From Aaosphaeria pasadenensis (lineage: Eukaryota; Ascomycota; Dothideomycetes; Pleosporales), in NCBI GenBank assembly GCA_022813625.1, contig JAKLMB010000028.1, positions 124,001 through 188,000 of the forward strand: a stretch of DNA of 64,000 nt, read 5' to 3'. Positions 1 to 13,774 of this stretch are shown here, in pieces. Position numbers and translations under genes: made by a program. Position 1 is the first letter of the stretch, and each line of letters opens with the position of its first letter. The notes under the pieces are model-generated. The model saw nothing but the letters and a program-made list of their open reading frames with translations, had not been told where the DNA came from and ran no database searches.

Positions 1-1651
1 CACTACCCTCGCAGCATCTTCGCCTTCCTCAATCAAAGGCGGTTATCACTCATACAATCTCTAAACTCTTACAACTTCAAACACGCACTCTTTCTCTGAG
101 ACCATCCCGATAAAGTCCTCCTAATTGTAACTCATAGAAATTCACCAAGTAATGCATGTGGCTTCCGTACTCTACCTCCTGTGCAGACCACGTCCACAAC
201 CTTCTCTCCCTCTCCTCCCTCCCACAAAGAATCTATCCACTTCACTCCCCATCCTTCACCCAAGCATAGTCTTACAACCACTCGTCAAAACGAACAAAAC
301 AGCTTGCACTAACTTCTCACCAACTCACCACCGTCACTACCACCCCCTCCGCTTCTTCAAACAAACCGCACGCATAACTCCACCTTTCCAAAAGTACCGG
401 TTAGAATCCGTTTCATGTGTCTTATGTGCGATCGGCTTATTCATGATCCGTAGGGTATAGACGTTATGGCGTAAGAGGACTACGTGGTTGTGTGGAAGCT
501 GTTGTTTGTGTGGGAGTAGGCGGATAGATTGAGGATGAGGATGAGGTAGGTTGTGGGGGGGAGGGCGTTGGTGGCGTGCTTGACTTTGATGGAAGGCTAG
601 ACTGTTGGTGATGATGGGAGATGTGGACGCGATGTGTGAGTTAGAGCGGGTTTCGAGATTCAGTTATGACAATTGGAAGAAGGTATTCTCCGGAGAGATG
701 AGCGCAAAGTGGAGCGGGGGGGAAGCAGAAATTAATGTCATAGATAACAAGTTTTCTCCTTGTGAGATGAATCATAAATGGTGTATATGGTATATGTACA
801 ACAAAGACCCCTTTTAATTCCTCAGTGCTCCTATTTGATTTCACGCTTTTGTGGAGTACCATGAGATATAGAAGTTTGGATCTAGCGATGGACTAGGAAC
901 TTATCTTTGATGTTACGTCTTAACTACGAGAACGGTCGTATCTCAACTTCGAGCGCCCTTTTTTTTTCTCTATTTCTGCTAGGGGGATAAGATGAGGATG
1001 GTAGGTTGGGGTTGCGTGATATTCACGCTGAGTTTGTGCCTTCTTTGTCTCTCTATAAGTTGATGGGTTCCTACAATGGGTAAGGCTGTGTATAATGACT
1101 GAATGCGTCTACTTTGCAATATTGCAATTATTACACCTGATTTCTCATGTTGAGAATTGGGGTCTGGAGGGGTTTGGAGGACGATGGATGTATGTGAGTA
1201 ACTGCAGTGCGTGGTGGATGGTGGATGGATGGAAACGGAAGGATGTATAGAAGTCGAGGGGTTCTTGCTTGGGAATTCGGAATGGTACTGTTTACCTACC
1301 TAGGTAGTTAACGTTAGTCAGTGAGATGTGCGATGGAAAGATGGAAAGAAAAATAGCAGAGGTTGGAGATTTGGACTTAGCCTTTCGCGAGCCATCGAGC
1401 ACTTTCTTTAAAGATGATGATGATATCCAAAACCCCATGGATTTTGGCTGCGTACCTGAACGCAAGAGAAAGGAGCAGGAAATGCAGACGCCCGCCAGGA
1501 ATCACCACCTTACCCACTCACTCACGTCCCAACCTCCCCCGTCATAAGGCTAAACGCAACCACCGCCCAACCCCAGGGATACGACCAGGGGCAAACCGGA
1601 CACCTGCGTAATCTCTGTGTCCCCATCCCTCTCCAGCGAAATGGCGTCCGC

Positions 1652-1688
<37 letters not shown>

Positions 1689-4200
1689 ATGGGGTAGGGA
1701 GGCGGGCGAGAGGAAGGGGATGGATGACACAGAGTCTGCGTCGCGTTGAGATTGCGCCGCAAGAGAGAGACATTGACGGGCACAAAACTGGTTTTCTTGG
1801 GGTTTGTGGGATGGAGGATGCAGGTACGGAGTAGAGTGGAGTGGAGCGGAGTACGTCGGGCAGTGATTGCTAAGGGAAAGGGGGAAATGGGATGGGGAAG
1901 ATGAGACATAAACAATGGGAGTATGTGTGTGTTTCGGTGCGGTACGGACGGCCGAGCGAGCGAGCGATTGAATGTAACGAGGCGAACGTTACAAATGCAT
2001 TATTCTTCGTGATAGTGAAGTCTTGCCGAGAATTGCTTGATACAGACATAACATGCCGTTCAGCCATTTCAGTCCGAAGCTTCCTTGCCTGTGAGAATGG
2101 AGAAAGAGCAGTCAATTGCACCACATCTGCATACCTCGTCGATTCTCTTTCCCTTTCTTTTTCTGTGCTTTTTTGCTTTTTCTCCGAAACACGTCAGTAA
2201 TGTGCTGTCCTAATCAAGGTTTGAAGGTTTTATATTGGAACTCAGTCGATGGCGTACTTAGGAATGCCCTACCAGGAACACCAGGTAAGTTCATCCGTCC
2301 AACCATCCGTTGTCCCATGGCATACCAGGGATATTGCCGTCACGTGGGAGGCGTTCCTGGGTAGTTGAACAGGAGACACAGGCCTACTGGGAAGACGTCG
2401 CACGGCGATGCTGCAAAAGAAAGCAAATCCGGGAATGTAAGGGGAACATGAAACTTGACGCCGGTTACTCGCTCGAGGGATAATCTACCAGTGCGGAGGG
2501 CTGCTTCGAACGGTGATACGACAACGAACTGCGAAAGCGTCGCACGCCGGTGATTAATAGCCTCGAAGCTGGTATAGCTTGCTCGCGCGCGCTGATGCCG
2601 ACGTTGTAGGTGGCGATGGGCTTGACTAGGCCGTAGTTCGATGCACAGGTGTTGCCATTGGTCATGTGGTGGTGGTAGTGATGGTCGTCGTCGTCGGTGG
2701 GCCCTGAGTTTCCTGGGTTTTCGAGGCGGACGACCCAAATGGCGACAGTGAAGCCTTACCGCCCAAAGGTCGCGATAAGCGCATGCAGACTGCCCATGGT
2801 GTACGTGTGTCTCGTCGTAGAACGATCTCCAATTCGATTTGCCCCACAGCGGAGATTCCGATGCGGCTTGAGGTCGACCTGGTAGCCGGGTCGTCACCCT
2901 TACTTTGCTCGAGGCTAGCTTGGAGGCATGTACCACGCAATGGAGAAAAATCCAGGAACCTGGTCGAGCTGCTAAGTTACCAGCCGAAGACCCTGTGGAA
3001 GCAATCGCTCGGTTGAAACCGAGACAAGAATGTAGACGAGAACCGCGGCTGCTCTCTTCCGGACTGGACGGAATGCAGTCGCATCTAAGCTAGTGGAAGG
3101 AAGTTTTGACCGATTTGCAAGCGACTGCGATAGAGTTTCGGCACCAGATCTGTGAGATGCACGACTAGATGCGCTGGCTGGGCTTGAAGAGTATGTACGA
3201 AGGAGAAAGGGTTCGGTACTACGGCAGCTGAAGGGAGGATGAGCAGGTGGGTTTTCTCTATTTGGGAGTAGCATATGTAACGATTGAAGGAGACGGTAGT
3301 TCGTTATGTGTAACCGCAAAGGAGGGGCATTGGGTTGGGCTCGCTCTGCGCAATCAAGGACAGGACGTAGTGACGCCTTTGCTGGTGGAGGTTGCACGAA
3401 GCTATCTGCTCTCGAGGTGCAGACCGCGAGAGAAGCACCTGCCCGGCATTGCAGCACGCTTCTGCATTCTAGGGTCGACGTGTCGTTAACATAGTCTTGA
3501 TATGACGCCCGGCCCAAAGGGCGACGGCATGGTAGGTATGCCGCCTGTTGGAACGGGTTGCTGCAGATGTTCAAAATTTCTGTGCGATTGACATCCATCG
3601 CATGCACGTTTCAGCTGTTACCCGGGGCCATGGCGTGCAAACCGCGTGGAAAAGGAGATATCCTGGCAAAGCAATACAGTGTGTACACCAACATTGGAGC
3701 CTTGAGTCTACGAGCGGCTATCTCCTCCTGGCGGGGACATCGCCAGGGCTAGTCATGCGCGACATTGGAAGCACTTTAGACATATGAAGCCGCAGCTGAG
3801 AGCGATGGGCCATGTTCAGTAAAAGTCGAGGTTGAGGTCAAGGGGTGTGGATTGCAAGTCTTTTCGATGTAGAGCACAATTATCCCAAAGTGGAAATCAC
3901 GACAGCTGTTAGTTTGCGTTGAACGGGCGTCTGCCCGGTATCCAAGCGGGCAGCGCACCGAGAAGTTCAGCGAGAACGATGACCGAGAATGCGTTTGCGA
4001 GCTGCAGTCCGGATGGTAGCCTATCAATTCATGTTTGCGATGGTCAGCGACCTTTGGTGCCATGCGCAAAACAACGTATCAGGAGTGCGAACCCAGCCGA
4101 GTGTTCACGATGATGGGACTATCCTAGTTCAGCTATGGGCAGACCGATTGATGATTGGGCCGCGAACACACAGCCAAAAGAAAAGCGAAACGTGAAGGAT
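1..4200. other. Gene-poor region, left edge
   Basis: I see no gene I can support here. Several open frames exist (for example 152-460 plus, 2340-2936 minus and 2972-3607 minus), but their translations are low-complexity or compositionally odd, match no family I know, and show no convincing splice pattern. The region contains a CA microsatellite near 1.65 kb. It is most simply the far upstream part of the very long intergenic space before medA, or it may hold untranslated transcripts. Confidence 0.5.
1653..1687. repeat. (AC)n microsatellite
   Basis: An uninterrupted AC dinucleotide run of about 35 bases, read directly in the sequence. It lies in non-coding DNA and has no visible relation to a gene. 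Confidence 0.95.
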
Positions 4201-5450
4201 TACGATAGATTGATCATTGATGTTATGTTTCCGCAACGTTCAGGAATCCTGCTGGTGCGATTGACAGGGCACGAGCCGTCGGAGAACGTTGGAAGGATTG
4301 CTGGCTTGAGATGATTGACAATGGAGGAGCTATTGTCAAGGAGCATCCGTGGTAGCATTGTAGGAAGATTGGCGAAGACTAGGGTGAGCAGAGAGCCACA
4401 AGCGTAGACAGGGTATACAACGGCACCGGCAACGCAAAGCGACGAAACGAAACGAAACGCGACGCAACGCAGTTCATCTGTCCGATCTGTCGGGGCGGAA
4501 ACGGGGACGCAGACGGCACGAGCAGCAAATGGCGAATGACAAAAGGGCCGAGGATGGGGGGTGAGGGAGAAGGATGATGATGGCTGATGGCTTATGGCTG
4601 ATGGCTGTTTGAAGTGTGCTGCAGGCGATATGGTCGGGCATGACGACGATTGAGTTTTTGGTATTGCATGTGTATGGATGGTACTCGTATGGTACTCGTA
4701 TACCCAGCACGTACAGTAGATGGTCCTGCATAAGCCTGCATTTGCATACATAGCCGATACAAGTGGACGCCAGCCGGGTGTGCCTGGTGTTGGTTCTAGT
4801 CCAGTTCTGCCTGCTGTTGGTAAGTAAGATCGTGGATCGCACCTTGTGAAACCAATGCTCTATGAGAGCGGGAAATTGTAGACAGCTCAGAGGTAGCGGG
4901 AATTGCTGGGCAGTGGGTTGAGTAGCATGAATGGAAGGATGGAATAGGAAGGTTCGGACAGAACGGTAGTGATGCTATTATCGTTTGTAGATACATGGGA
5001 CGAGGCAGAATGGAAGAGGAAGAACAGCGGGACAGAAAGAGGCAATGGAGGAGTGTGGCTGTGGTGTTGCTAATTGCCAGGGATGGATGAATTATGGGCG
5101 TATCGGGCCCGATTAGGTACAAAGGGAACAGGCGGAAGCGATAGGATGTGGAAGAGGAGAGGGTAAGCAGAGGGAGGGTAATGGTGGTGGTGGGGAGAAA
5201 GAATGGGAGGGAGTGTAAGAGAGTAAGCAAGGCAATGAATGGCGAAGAATAATTGGAAGAGATATGAAATTAGTTATCGTAGTGAGGATGAAGAAAATAG
5301 TGTAATAGGTGTTAGGAGATGTAGGAAGTGGATGAGGATGGGGATGAGGAAGAAAAGGAAAAAGGCCGGAAGAAGCAAAAGGCCGATTCGAGGGAGTGAA
5401 TTGGGAGGGTGTTAATTCTTCCTGATTGGAACATATCATACAGTAATTAA
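4200..5450. other. Purine-rich plus strand, no gene
   Basis: From roughly 4.8 to 5.4 kb the plus strand is strongly purine-rich, with G/A runs and few C or T, so the minus strand is pyrimidine-rich. In filamentous fungi pyrimidine-rich strands are common in promoters and 5' leaders, so a leftward transcript could start here. No coding sequence was recognised on either strand. The open frames on the minus strand are low-complexity Ser/Pro/Leu reading of the CT-rich composition. Confidence 0.35.
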
Positions 5451-8400
5451 CGACTCACACATGGACATAGACATGCACTCTCTCCACAAGTTCTACTCGT
5501 AATACTATACATCTCTATAACATCCACATCCACATTCACCTCCACTACTCCACAGCTCCAACACTCTAGTTGCTCTCCACAGCTCTACACAGCCGCAAAC
5601 AAGCCGCCGCCAACTCCAATCAGGGAAATCGGCAACCAGCTATTCCGCGAGATAGAGCACAGCACAGCACAGCACAGCGCGCGGCATAGCATCAGCTTTT
5701 TCTAAGAATACATCCAAATCTTTTCGGATGCCATCATCAAAGTCGGCCGGGCGTCCCGTCGGCATCATCACAAGATAGTAAGCTCACGCATTAGCCGCGC
5801 AAGGGAGCCAGCCAGCCAGCCCAACTAGATCGCAACGAAAGCATACCAACCACCACTAAGGCAAAGCAAGGCATATGGCAAATGCAGTTAATTATCCTCC
5901 CGTCTCTCATTCTGTCTCTCTTTGGGCGGGCGCATAAGAATCCACACAAGCGACAGCCCAACGGTCGCCTACGCCGTACACCTGGCAGAGCTAACTAGTT
6001 AGCCCAGCTGGAATAGCTACCTCCACACATAGCCAGCCGTATGTATTCTCGCGGCGTTCGCCTTCGCCGCCTGGGGGCTATTGTGGGTTAATTTGTCATG
6101 GGACGGCTGACTTGGTGACCGTCCAACGTGCTTGCGCCTTTTTTCTTCCAAAATTCACAAATTACCTGTTTTGCGACGACGCGCTCGCTGTTATGCCCGG
6201 CAGGTGGAGTGCAGCAGGGCGATGTTGTGCCATTCCCGCTTGCTGAATGGAGGGATGGGGGATGGATCGGGTCAATAGGGTGGGTGTGACGGGGGTTGTT
6301 GTGAACAACGCCGTTGGGTTGGGAAACTTTTATGCGTTGGCCTTTCGTCTGATGTTATATCGGAGGGACGGCAGGGTCGGCAAAAGGAGTCGCAGTAATC
6401 AATCTGTGGGCGCTTAGGGAGGGATCAGGCGTTTGTTCTAGTCAACCTTTGAGTGGGATTCTGATGGGGCCAAGGGATCGAGGAAGAGGGGTGGGATTGG
6501 GAGCAATCGGAGTAGATTGATTCATGGTTTCAAGATGGAAGGGGCCTTGTTTGGTGCGTGAATGGCCGATTCGGAGCTCTCCAGTCGAGTTGATGTGAAC
6601 CGGATATGTCTAGTACCATAGGAATTTGTGGTGTTTTGTAATGGTGCAGTGGTGGTAGTACGACGAATAAGTAGTATAACAGTAATTGTACTCCGTGAGA
6701 GTATCTAATTGCTTCTTTTCCCAGTCCCGATCGGTCCATTATTCCCACCATGCCATTGTAATAGAGCCACAAGCAATCATGTTCTACCCAATTAGTGGTA
6801 GCAACTCGACGGACATAATCGCTCCGGGAGGAACGTGCAAACCAAACAACCAAGTGTGCCAAATACAAACGCAACAAAGACTGACATTTCGGCTGAATGT
6901 CAACGAAAGCTTGATTTCGAGTGCATAGACAATGTGACATGAGGATTGAATGAGGATAGAAGTTGGGAAATTACAAAACGACCAGATTCGTCGAAATAAT
7001 GGAATGTCGGCGAGGGTCGAACGGCGAGCAACAAACGGCGAGCTGCACGGATCGTGAACCTGGCCCTGATCCCAGCCCTAACCCTAGCCTTGGGCCATAT
7101 CTCTAACGACCGAAGTCCCCGCTGCCACCTGCGACGATCACCATACTGCGAGTGTACAGTGCAGCGGTACTCAGTGCATACTACTTACATGTAAACAGTA
7201 AGAATTGGAATTCATGAGCCGGGAAGAGGGAGGATGCTTTGCCCGATACGGTGCGATGCGATTCGATTGCGCGCACTCTCGAACACTCGTTTTCTCACAC
7301 GCTCATCCATTATCTCCTCCCTCGGTGGGCGCACGCACGCACGAATGCACGCACGTATGCACGCGCATATGTGCATATGCGCAACTGCATAAGAAGAACG
7401 TTCAACGTGTGTTGAATGGTCGAACTGAGGGGGTGACCAACTGCCCAGAATGAAGGGGTATGTTCATTTGGGTCAGAGGCCGGATCGCGAGGGAGAGGCG
7501 CGAGAGCAAACGCCGCAGTATCACAGAGTAGTCCACAGAACACGGACCACAGACGCCGCGCTCTGCCTCACGCCCTGTGCTCCGCGGTGGAAGTCTAGTA
7601 GCAGTAACTGTAGCAGTAACAGTAGCATTAGTAGTAGTAATAGAGAGAGAGGGATGACGCCAGTCAGTCTTGGTGGGTCGTAAGATCGTGGGCCTGATCT
7701 GAGGGTTTTGTCATGGAGAGAAAATATATGGAGAAGTGAACAGGTGAGATTAGGTGGTGATTGGTGATCATCATCGTCACCATGATGGTAGTAGATCGTA
7801 GTATCTGATGATACTACTCCATACTTGGTGCAAAATGGACTGCTTCTTTGACTCCAGAGTGGGTAGAGTCAGAGATGGGCACAAGGCTCTGCCCTGCCAT
7901 GCCCTGTCCTGTCATGGCTGAGAGGGATGGGGGGCCAGGAAGAGAGTAGGATCACGGTGTACTGGGATTACCGGGGTGATCGGGGGACGCATGGGGCGCT
8001 TGGGGTGGCTTTGAGCCTTTACCCTTGGTCAAGTTGAGAGGGATCCTAACAGAAATCAGAGAAGCTCGCCATATGCCAAAAGGCGATTTGACGGAGGATG
8101 AAGTGGACAGGGTGGACAGGATAGGACAGGACAGGACAGGTATGGTGGAATAGGACGGGATGGGATGGGAATGGGAATGGGATTGGGATGGGGGTGGGTG
8201 AAGGGTGAGGATGGGTGATGATGGGATGGATGATGATGGTGATGGTGATGATGACTGACAGGGATCAGGAGATTTAAGGTTGGGATGCAAGCCACTCCCA
8301 GAATAGATGCACTCACCATCCCTGCATCATAGACTAACCCGGATTGGGTGATGGTCTAAGAGTAGCCAAATCTCACCTCCCATTCGTCCATTTCGTCCAT

Positions 8401-8559
8401 TTCGTCCATTTCGTCCATTTCGTCCATTCACTCGTTCGGTCGTTCGTTTCATTCTCCTCTTCTGCTCATTAGGTACGACTGTAACTACTACTACTACAGC
8501 ACTATGTACTATTCTATACTGTAATACTCTCTGTACATACATGTACATATTGCACTAAT
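5451..8559. other. Intergenic, no gene seen
   Basis: No convincing gene. There are simple-sequence patches (CACAG repeats near 5.65 kb, GGGAT-type repeats near 8.15 kb, a 9-bp tandem array near 8.4 kb) and a short stretch resembling two telomere units near 7.08 kb. Probably part of the long medA upstream region. Confidence 0.45.
8385..8428. repeat. 9-bp tandem repeat (CGTCCATTT)
   Basis: Five consecutive units of CGTCCATTT, the last one partial, read directly. The array lies in non-coding DNA upstream of medA. A role as a protein-binding array cannot be judged from the sequence. Confidence 0.85.
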
Positions 8560-11498
8560 TCGGAATTACCACTACCACCACAACTAACCAAGCCCAATGT
8601 TGGCACCTACAGTCCAATCAATCGCTCTAAACGTCCATTTGCTCGCTGCTCACCTCATTTCTTTCTCTTCCCTCTCTCTCTGTCTCCCTTTCCATAATTT
8701 CCCAATTCGTCTTTCGGTCCCAAGCCCTTTAGCTGGAAAGTCCAGCTTTCTCCCAGCTAGGCAGCCTACCTGAACACTTACCTACCAATCCACTATCCTA
8801 TCCACTTCTTTACGTCCCTGACCATTCTCCATCTCCATCTCCATATCCACCGCACTGACTGTGGCTCTGCCACATCTACCACGCCCCCGGCTACTCCCCA
8901 TGTTCCTTCTTTGCCTGTCTACCTTCCCATCCCCTCTACTACAAACAATCTTCCGTCTGATCCTCCTGTGGGTCCGGCCATAGACGCCTTCGTTGCCGTT
9001 GCCGTTGTTTCTGCTACTGCAACTGCTTGTGCTGCTCCTCCTTCTTCTACCACTACTATTGCTACCATAGCTGCCGCTGCTATTGCTGTCTGTTGTAGTA
9101 ATACACTATCTCCCACCACAGCTGATGCTCACGGCCATCTAGCTTAGGCCCATCACATATATCATTCCCATAGTCACCTCCGCCCGCGCCCGGTGCATGA
9201 TCTTGCCTTCCTTTCCCTTTCCTCTCTCTCTATTCTTTTTTGGCATCATATCTTTTTGCCCTGCCCTGTCATCACGCACCGCCGCTTTCTATGCCACAGT
9301 TGACCACCGCCACTACCGCAATCGATCCTTCTACTTACTATTTCCACCACCACCCCCCGACTACCTTACGAGAGTAACGCTCACTGCATGCCTCATATCT
9401 ATCTAAAAATTCCCGTACCTGCTGCTCCTCGACATTCATCTTACCCCCTACCGTTCACGACACAAGATACACAACACCGTTTGCATTCTTCTCTTGCACA
9501 ACTATTCACCCCCTCTCTATTGTTTCTCTCTATTCCCCACATCGAACGCCTCACGGATTGTGACTCAGCGCTTTGGCCTTGAGACTTCTGACCCTTTCCA
9601 TCCTCGCGCCTTGCTATTGCAGAGGTCTCAGACGCCCTTAGCTACGATCCACCCGTCTCCTGGCTGTTCCCGTCGCCTCTGGGCCATCCACTGGAACCTT
9701 GGTCGATCCAGGAATCAACAGGCTCCTCTCCGACTTTGGCTCCCGCCTCTGCATTCGTACTAGGCATCACTTCCTTGTCTCTCTAGATCTTCCATTGTTT
9801 TCCTCTCCAGAGGGCCACTCACAACAGAGCGTGCCGGCTGAGCTTACTGCGTAGCACTGCGCCATCCTCGGCCCCGACAGAGCCTCAACGCACGGGATCC
9901 GCAGCCTGCCGCCGGATTTTGCCAGCTGTGTCTCTTTTTTTGAGCTGTCAGGCACTGCACAACGTCGTGCTTCAACGGTGAGATTGGCGGTCTTCCGAGG
10001 GCGTGCTTGGTTCCCATCTCCTACCACCATCGCCGCCAGCTCTGCTAGTCTACCAGGTTGACGGGCCCGGTAATCACCAAGAGACATATCCCTCCCCCCC
10101 CAGGAGTCTCCAGAAGTAAGTCCTACCTCCACTTTCCTTGCATGCTCGCACACTCCCACCAGCTCGTCGTCATCCCAGCCGGGCCAATCCCGCATCCTGC
10201 CGCCCCGGCGGATGGCGCCTCTGCTCTCTCTCAGATGCTCTGATGCCTCGCCTTCTACCGCCGCTGCTACCACTGCATATGCTGCTACTACCACTACCAC
10301 TGCCGCTCTATTAACTCCTGTCCCTGTTCACAGTCATAGCTCCAATATAGCTACCCGTAGCTCCTCTTTCTCCTCATAGCTCGCTCGCTCGCTCTCTCTC
10401 TCCCCACATTTTCCCCCTACCGCATATCCTCGCCCAAGCTAGAAAAACCAACTTCTACCCTCCCTATCAACAACCTCTAATATCACACCTCACCAACCAT
10501 CCCTCCAACATACCGGCCTAGCCTCAAGCCCATGTCTTGTCTCTCTTTGTTTGTTATGTACGTTCCCCCACCCTTTCTCTGGCACGTCAAAATGCGGTCG
10601 TGATATGCGACAACTCATTTAGCAAGCACTCACTCTCATTTCAGTCACTGGCACTTGCTCTGAATCAACATTGTTCACTCCACCCAGAACCAGCCTCTCC
10701 CTGCCGGAACCGTCGCTTGGAGGTTTTCATAACTTGCGTTGTGATAGGCGACCACCAGGACTCATCGGGAGGAGACAGACATTCAAAGACTCCCTGACTC
10801 CCGGATGAATCCACTTTCTGAGCACTTCGATCGCCTGTCTTTGGGTAGACCTCTCTTGTCACATCTTCTGGTCACTAGCAACTCCACCAAAACAGCTCTT
10901 CGCTTCCCCTTACCACTAGACCGCCAGCCGCATGCTCATTGCGACGACTGCCTATCCCACCAAGACCCGTCTCTCCATTCTCTTTTCCATCTCTCTGCCC
11001 CTGATCTGACGGGTTCCTTGCATGTTGTTACGGCCCCGTCAGACCCTCTCAGCCACTGTAACAGCCCGAGCACATCTCCTGTGCTCGATCACAGCAACCC
11101 CCGAACACCGTCAAGCTGGCCTGCGTCGTTGAATCCAGCAGCTATCAGGTTCGTTATCCCTCGTAGGTTGAAATCTTTTCTTCCCAACTGTGTTCATTGG
11201 TGTTTGAGTCCATTTTCGCCCCTCCGTGCCTGACCAGGCAACCTCTGTTGCCTGTAGTCTGAACAAGCACCCTCTTCCTCTTCCCCCCACCAAGCGTGTC
11301 CCGTCTGCCTGACTGCCTCACCAAGTCGTATACAAGAGTGTCTGCCTGCTAACATGCTCATTTGTACAGCCTGATAGCGACCGAGCGTCCTTTGCTGTAG
11401 GCGACCATTTCGCGTCGTCCGAACAGCTTTTGGCGCACTACAGTCAAGGCCTCGGAAACGGCCCTCTGACTGCTGCATTTGCGGCCAAACTGTCGTCC
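8560..11498 (+). promoter_or_regulatory. Pyrimidine-rich upstream region / possible medA leader
   Basis: The plus strand is markedly C/T-rich with few purine runs for almost 2 kb (about 8.56-10.54 kb), the composition typical of fungal promoters and 5' leaders of genes read rightwards. Many short ATG-initiated frames occur but none looks like a conserved protein. A branch-site plus acceptor pattern (GCTAAC, then TTTGTACAG) around 11.35-11.37 kb suggests a 5' leader intron. Developmental regulators of this class are known for long leaders carrying upstream ORFs. That this is one here is inference. Confidence 0.45.
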
Positions 11499-13774
11499 AT
11501 GTCCAGCTACGGCAAGGACCAGGACCAATACGTGTATGGTGAGTAACATTTTCCGTGGTCGTAGAATACGGTTCCATCTGATGCGACGGGTTGGGCAGGG
11601 CAGATGCAGATGCCACAACCTTGTCGGATGGTCCCGGGGCCTGACAGCCCACGTGAGGTTGAACGAGCACCAAAGGCCATGACTGACTGACCACCCTCCC
11701 AGACGCCGCAGCCACAAGACCGAATCAGGCCCCGAGCTATCCAGGCCTCGCACAGCCTTCATTCACCTCGCAGTACACCGATGCGCCTGCGCGGCTATCC
11801 CATGAGCCTACAACTGTGGAGATGCCCTATATCTCGACCTCGTCCTACGAGTCACGCGGGGCCAGTAGCTACCAGGCCGAATCTCCATTTATTGATGCAA
11901 GATCTCGTCATCCCGCTCCCCAAAGTACCAACGAGCTCGAAGTAACCAATGTTGTCCATCCGTCCCAAGGCACCGCTGGATCTTCGGTTTTACTCCATCT
12001 GCGAACCACTTACGATCTCGCGAAAGAGCAATACAAATTCACTGTCATGTTTACGGCTAAAAGATGCACGGGAGAACTGCAAAAGCTGGACCACGAGGAT
12101 GGCTACTTTAACTATGCTCTCAGTTTCGACGTCCCTCCATTTCCTTCGACAAATTCATGGAATCCTACGATGACGCTCAAGCTTCTTGTGGAGGACAAGA
12201 ACGACCTAGTCATCCACGAGAAGGAAGCTGGAAAGTTTACATTTACCGACATGTCTCCAACGCTTACCTACCAGTCGGTGGCGGCGACACCCCCAGAACT
12301 CGGGCGGAAGCGGAAATTCTCTGTTGCCGAATTTGGGGAGCCTCAAGACTATTCCGAAGGGGCGAAACGGGCAAATACGATGCGTCTGCAGGCGAAACCC
12401 CGTTCACTATCCGGGGCATATCCTTCGTCTTCGGTATCTCCACTCCCCGGGCAGGCTGCTCTCACTGGCACATATGGCTATTCCAACGCATACGACCTGA
12501 ACAAGCCTGCAACTTATACGCCACAGCTTCCTCAGAAGAGCTTATACGCCGTGCCTTCTGGTATCAGCATGCCTCAGAACGATATGAAGCCACCAGCGAT
12601 GTCGCCCGGCCTGTCGCACTACAGTGCGTATTCCTCCATAGGCCCGATACGCCGCAGTCCTGCTTCAATTCCTGCACCACAGACTCCTTCTAGGGCACCT
12701 ATGATGTCCTCTCCTTCGCTCCCGACTCCTACGCTTGTTCGAGCGACAACACTTCCCCAGCCTGGGGGCGGGCCCATGGGTCAGAGTGGATTCAACCCCT
12801 ACTTGATGCCGAGTAAAGCAAAGCTAGAGATCGATGGTGACCTGGACAAGATGAGCACAGACTGGACGCAAGAAGAATTCGACGCGAAGCGACGGCTCGT
12901 ACAGTTTGAGAGGTCGCAGGTTGGCAGCACCATCACGGCTACGTTTGCTCCTGTGACACCAGAGGAACGTCCAGCCCGAAGCATCTGCGTGAGCTGCATC
13001 CTGTGGGAAGAGAAGGAGGAGTGCTTCATTACCAGCGTCGATACGATCTATCTCTTAGAACAGCTTGTCAATGTGCGATTCACGGTCGAAGAGAAGAACC
13101 GTATCCGACGCAACCTGGAAGGCTTCCGTCCTCTTACGGTTTCCAAGGCAAAGCCAGAGAGTGAGGAGTTCTTCAAGGTGATCATGGGTTTTCCCAACCC
13201 GAAGCCGCGCAACATCGAGAAGGATGTCAAGGTGTTCCCATGGAAGATACTCAACCACGCGCTCAAGAAGATCATTAGCAAATACGTAAGTCCATCCGTC
13301 ATTCTCTACTATGGAGGCGATTCTGACACTTTGCAGACAGCGAGCTATTCATCCACAGCTGGCGCGGGTTCGCTGCCAGGAGCGGGTGCGTCCGCTTATG
13401 TCCCTGTCGGCATCTCGCAGACGGGAGACGGGCATCGCAATGCATCGCCGCGATCTGTGGCAAGTTCAGCGGCGACGAATGCCTACACACCGAGCATGAC
13501 GACGAGCGTGTCGCCGAACCTGAGGGGATCAGCAGGACTAGATGGATCAGCTGCGCATGGCATACCGGTTCCCCAGAGGGACCCGACAGGGCAGGCGATG
13601 AGTCAGTGGGGAGCGGGAGCAGCTCCCCATCACCCAGTAACACAGTACACGACAGGAATGCCGACAGGAGGGCGCGGGGGGTCGTGGGATTATGGGAATT
13701 ACATCGACACCTCTGGGGCCACGCAACCCATGCACGACAACCCGTATCAGCCGTACGGGACCAGCCGCGTATAA
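11499..13774 (+). CDS. medA: Medusa-type transcriptional regulator
   Basis: A nuclear regulator of conidiophore development, adhesion and virulence traits in ascomycetes (MedA of Aspergillus; Ren1 and Acr1 in other genera). Proposed exons are 11499-11538, 11703-13285 and 13337-13774, giving 686 aa. The first exon encodes 13 residues and joins in frame to the long exon (donor GTGAGT). The 51-nt intron at 13286-13336 keeps the frame, so it is invisible in an ORF scan, but it has GTAAGT, CTGAC and TTTGCAG. Two conserved blocks are visible: about residues 95-190 (a beta-rich block containing KFTVMFTAKRCTGEL) and about 395-540 (from DWTQEEFDAKRR to KIISKY). The spacer between them is rich in Pro, Ser and Ala, and the C-terminal tail is rich in Gly, Ser and Ala. 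Family assignment is confident. The first exon rests on splice signals and frame only. Confidence 0.85.

Noticed and set aside
152..460. 102-codon plus-strand frame at the left edge
   Set aside because: Low-complexity reading of C/T-rich DNA with no recognisable feature.
2340..3607. Two long minus-strand open frames (about 200 codons each) in tandem
   Set aside because: Translations are compositionally biased (Arg/Ser/Pro-rich), match no family I know, and lack a signal peptide, domain or matching splice pattern.
7074..7088. Interstitial telomere-like CCCTAACCCTA
   Set aside because: Only about two units; too short to indicate a telomere remnant, and could equally be a promoter element.
9767..10300. 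177-codon minus-strand frame upstream of medA
   Set aside because: It lies antisense to the pyrimidine-rich leader region and reads as Ala/Val/Arg-rich low complexity.
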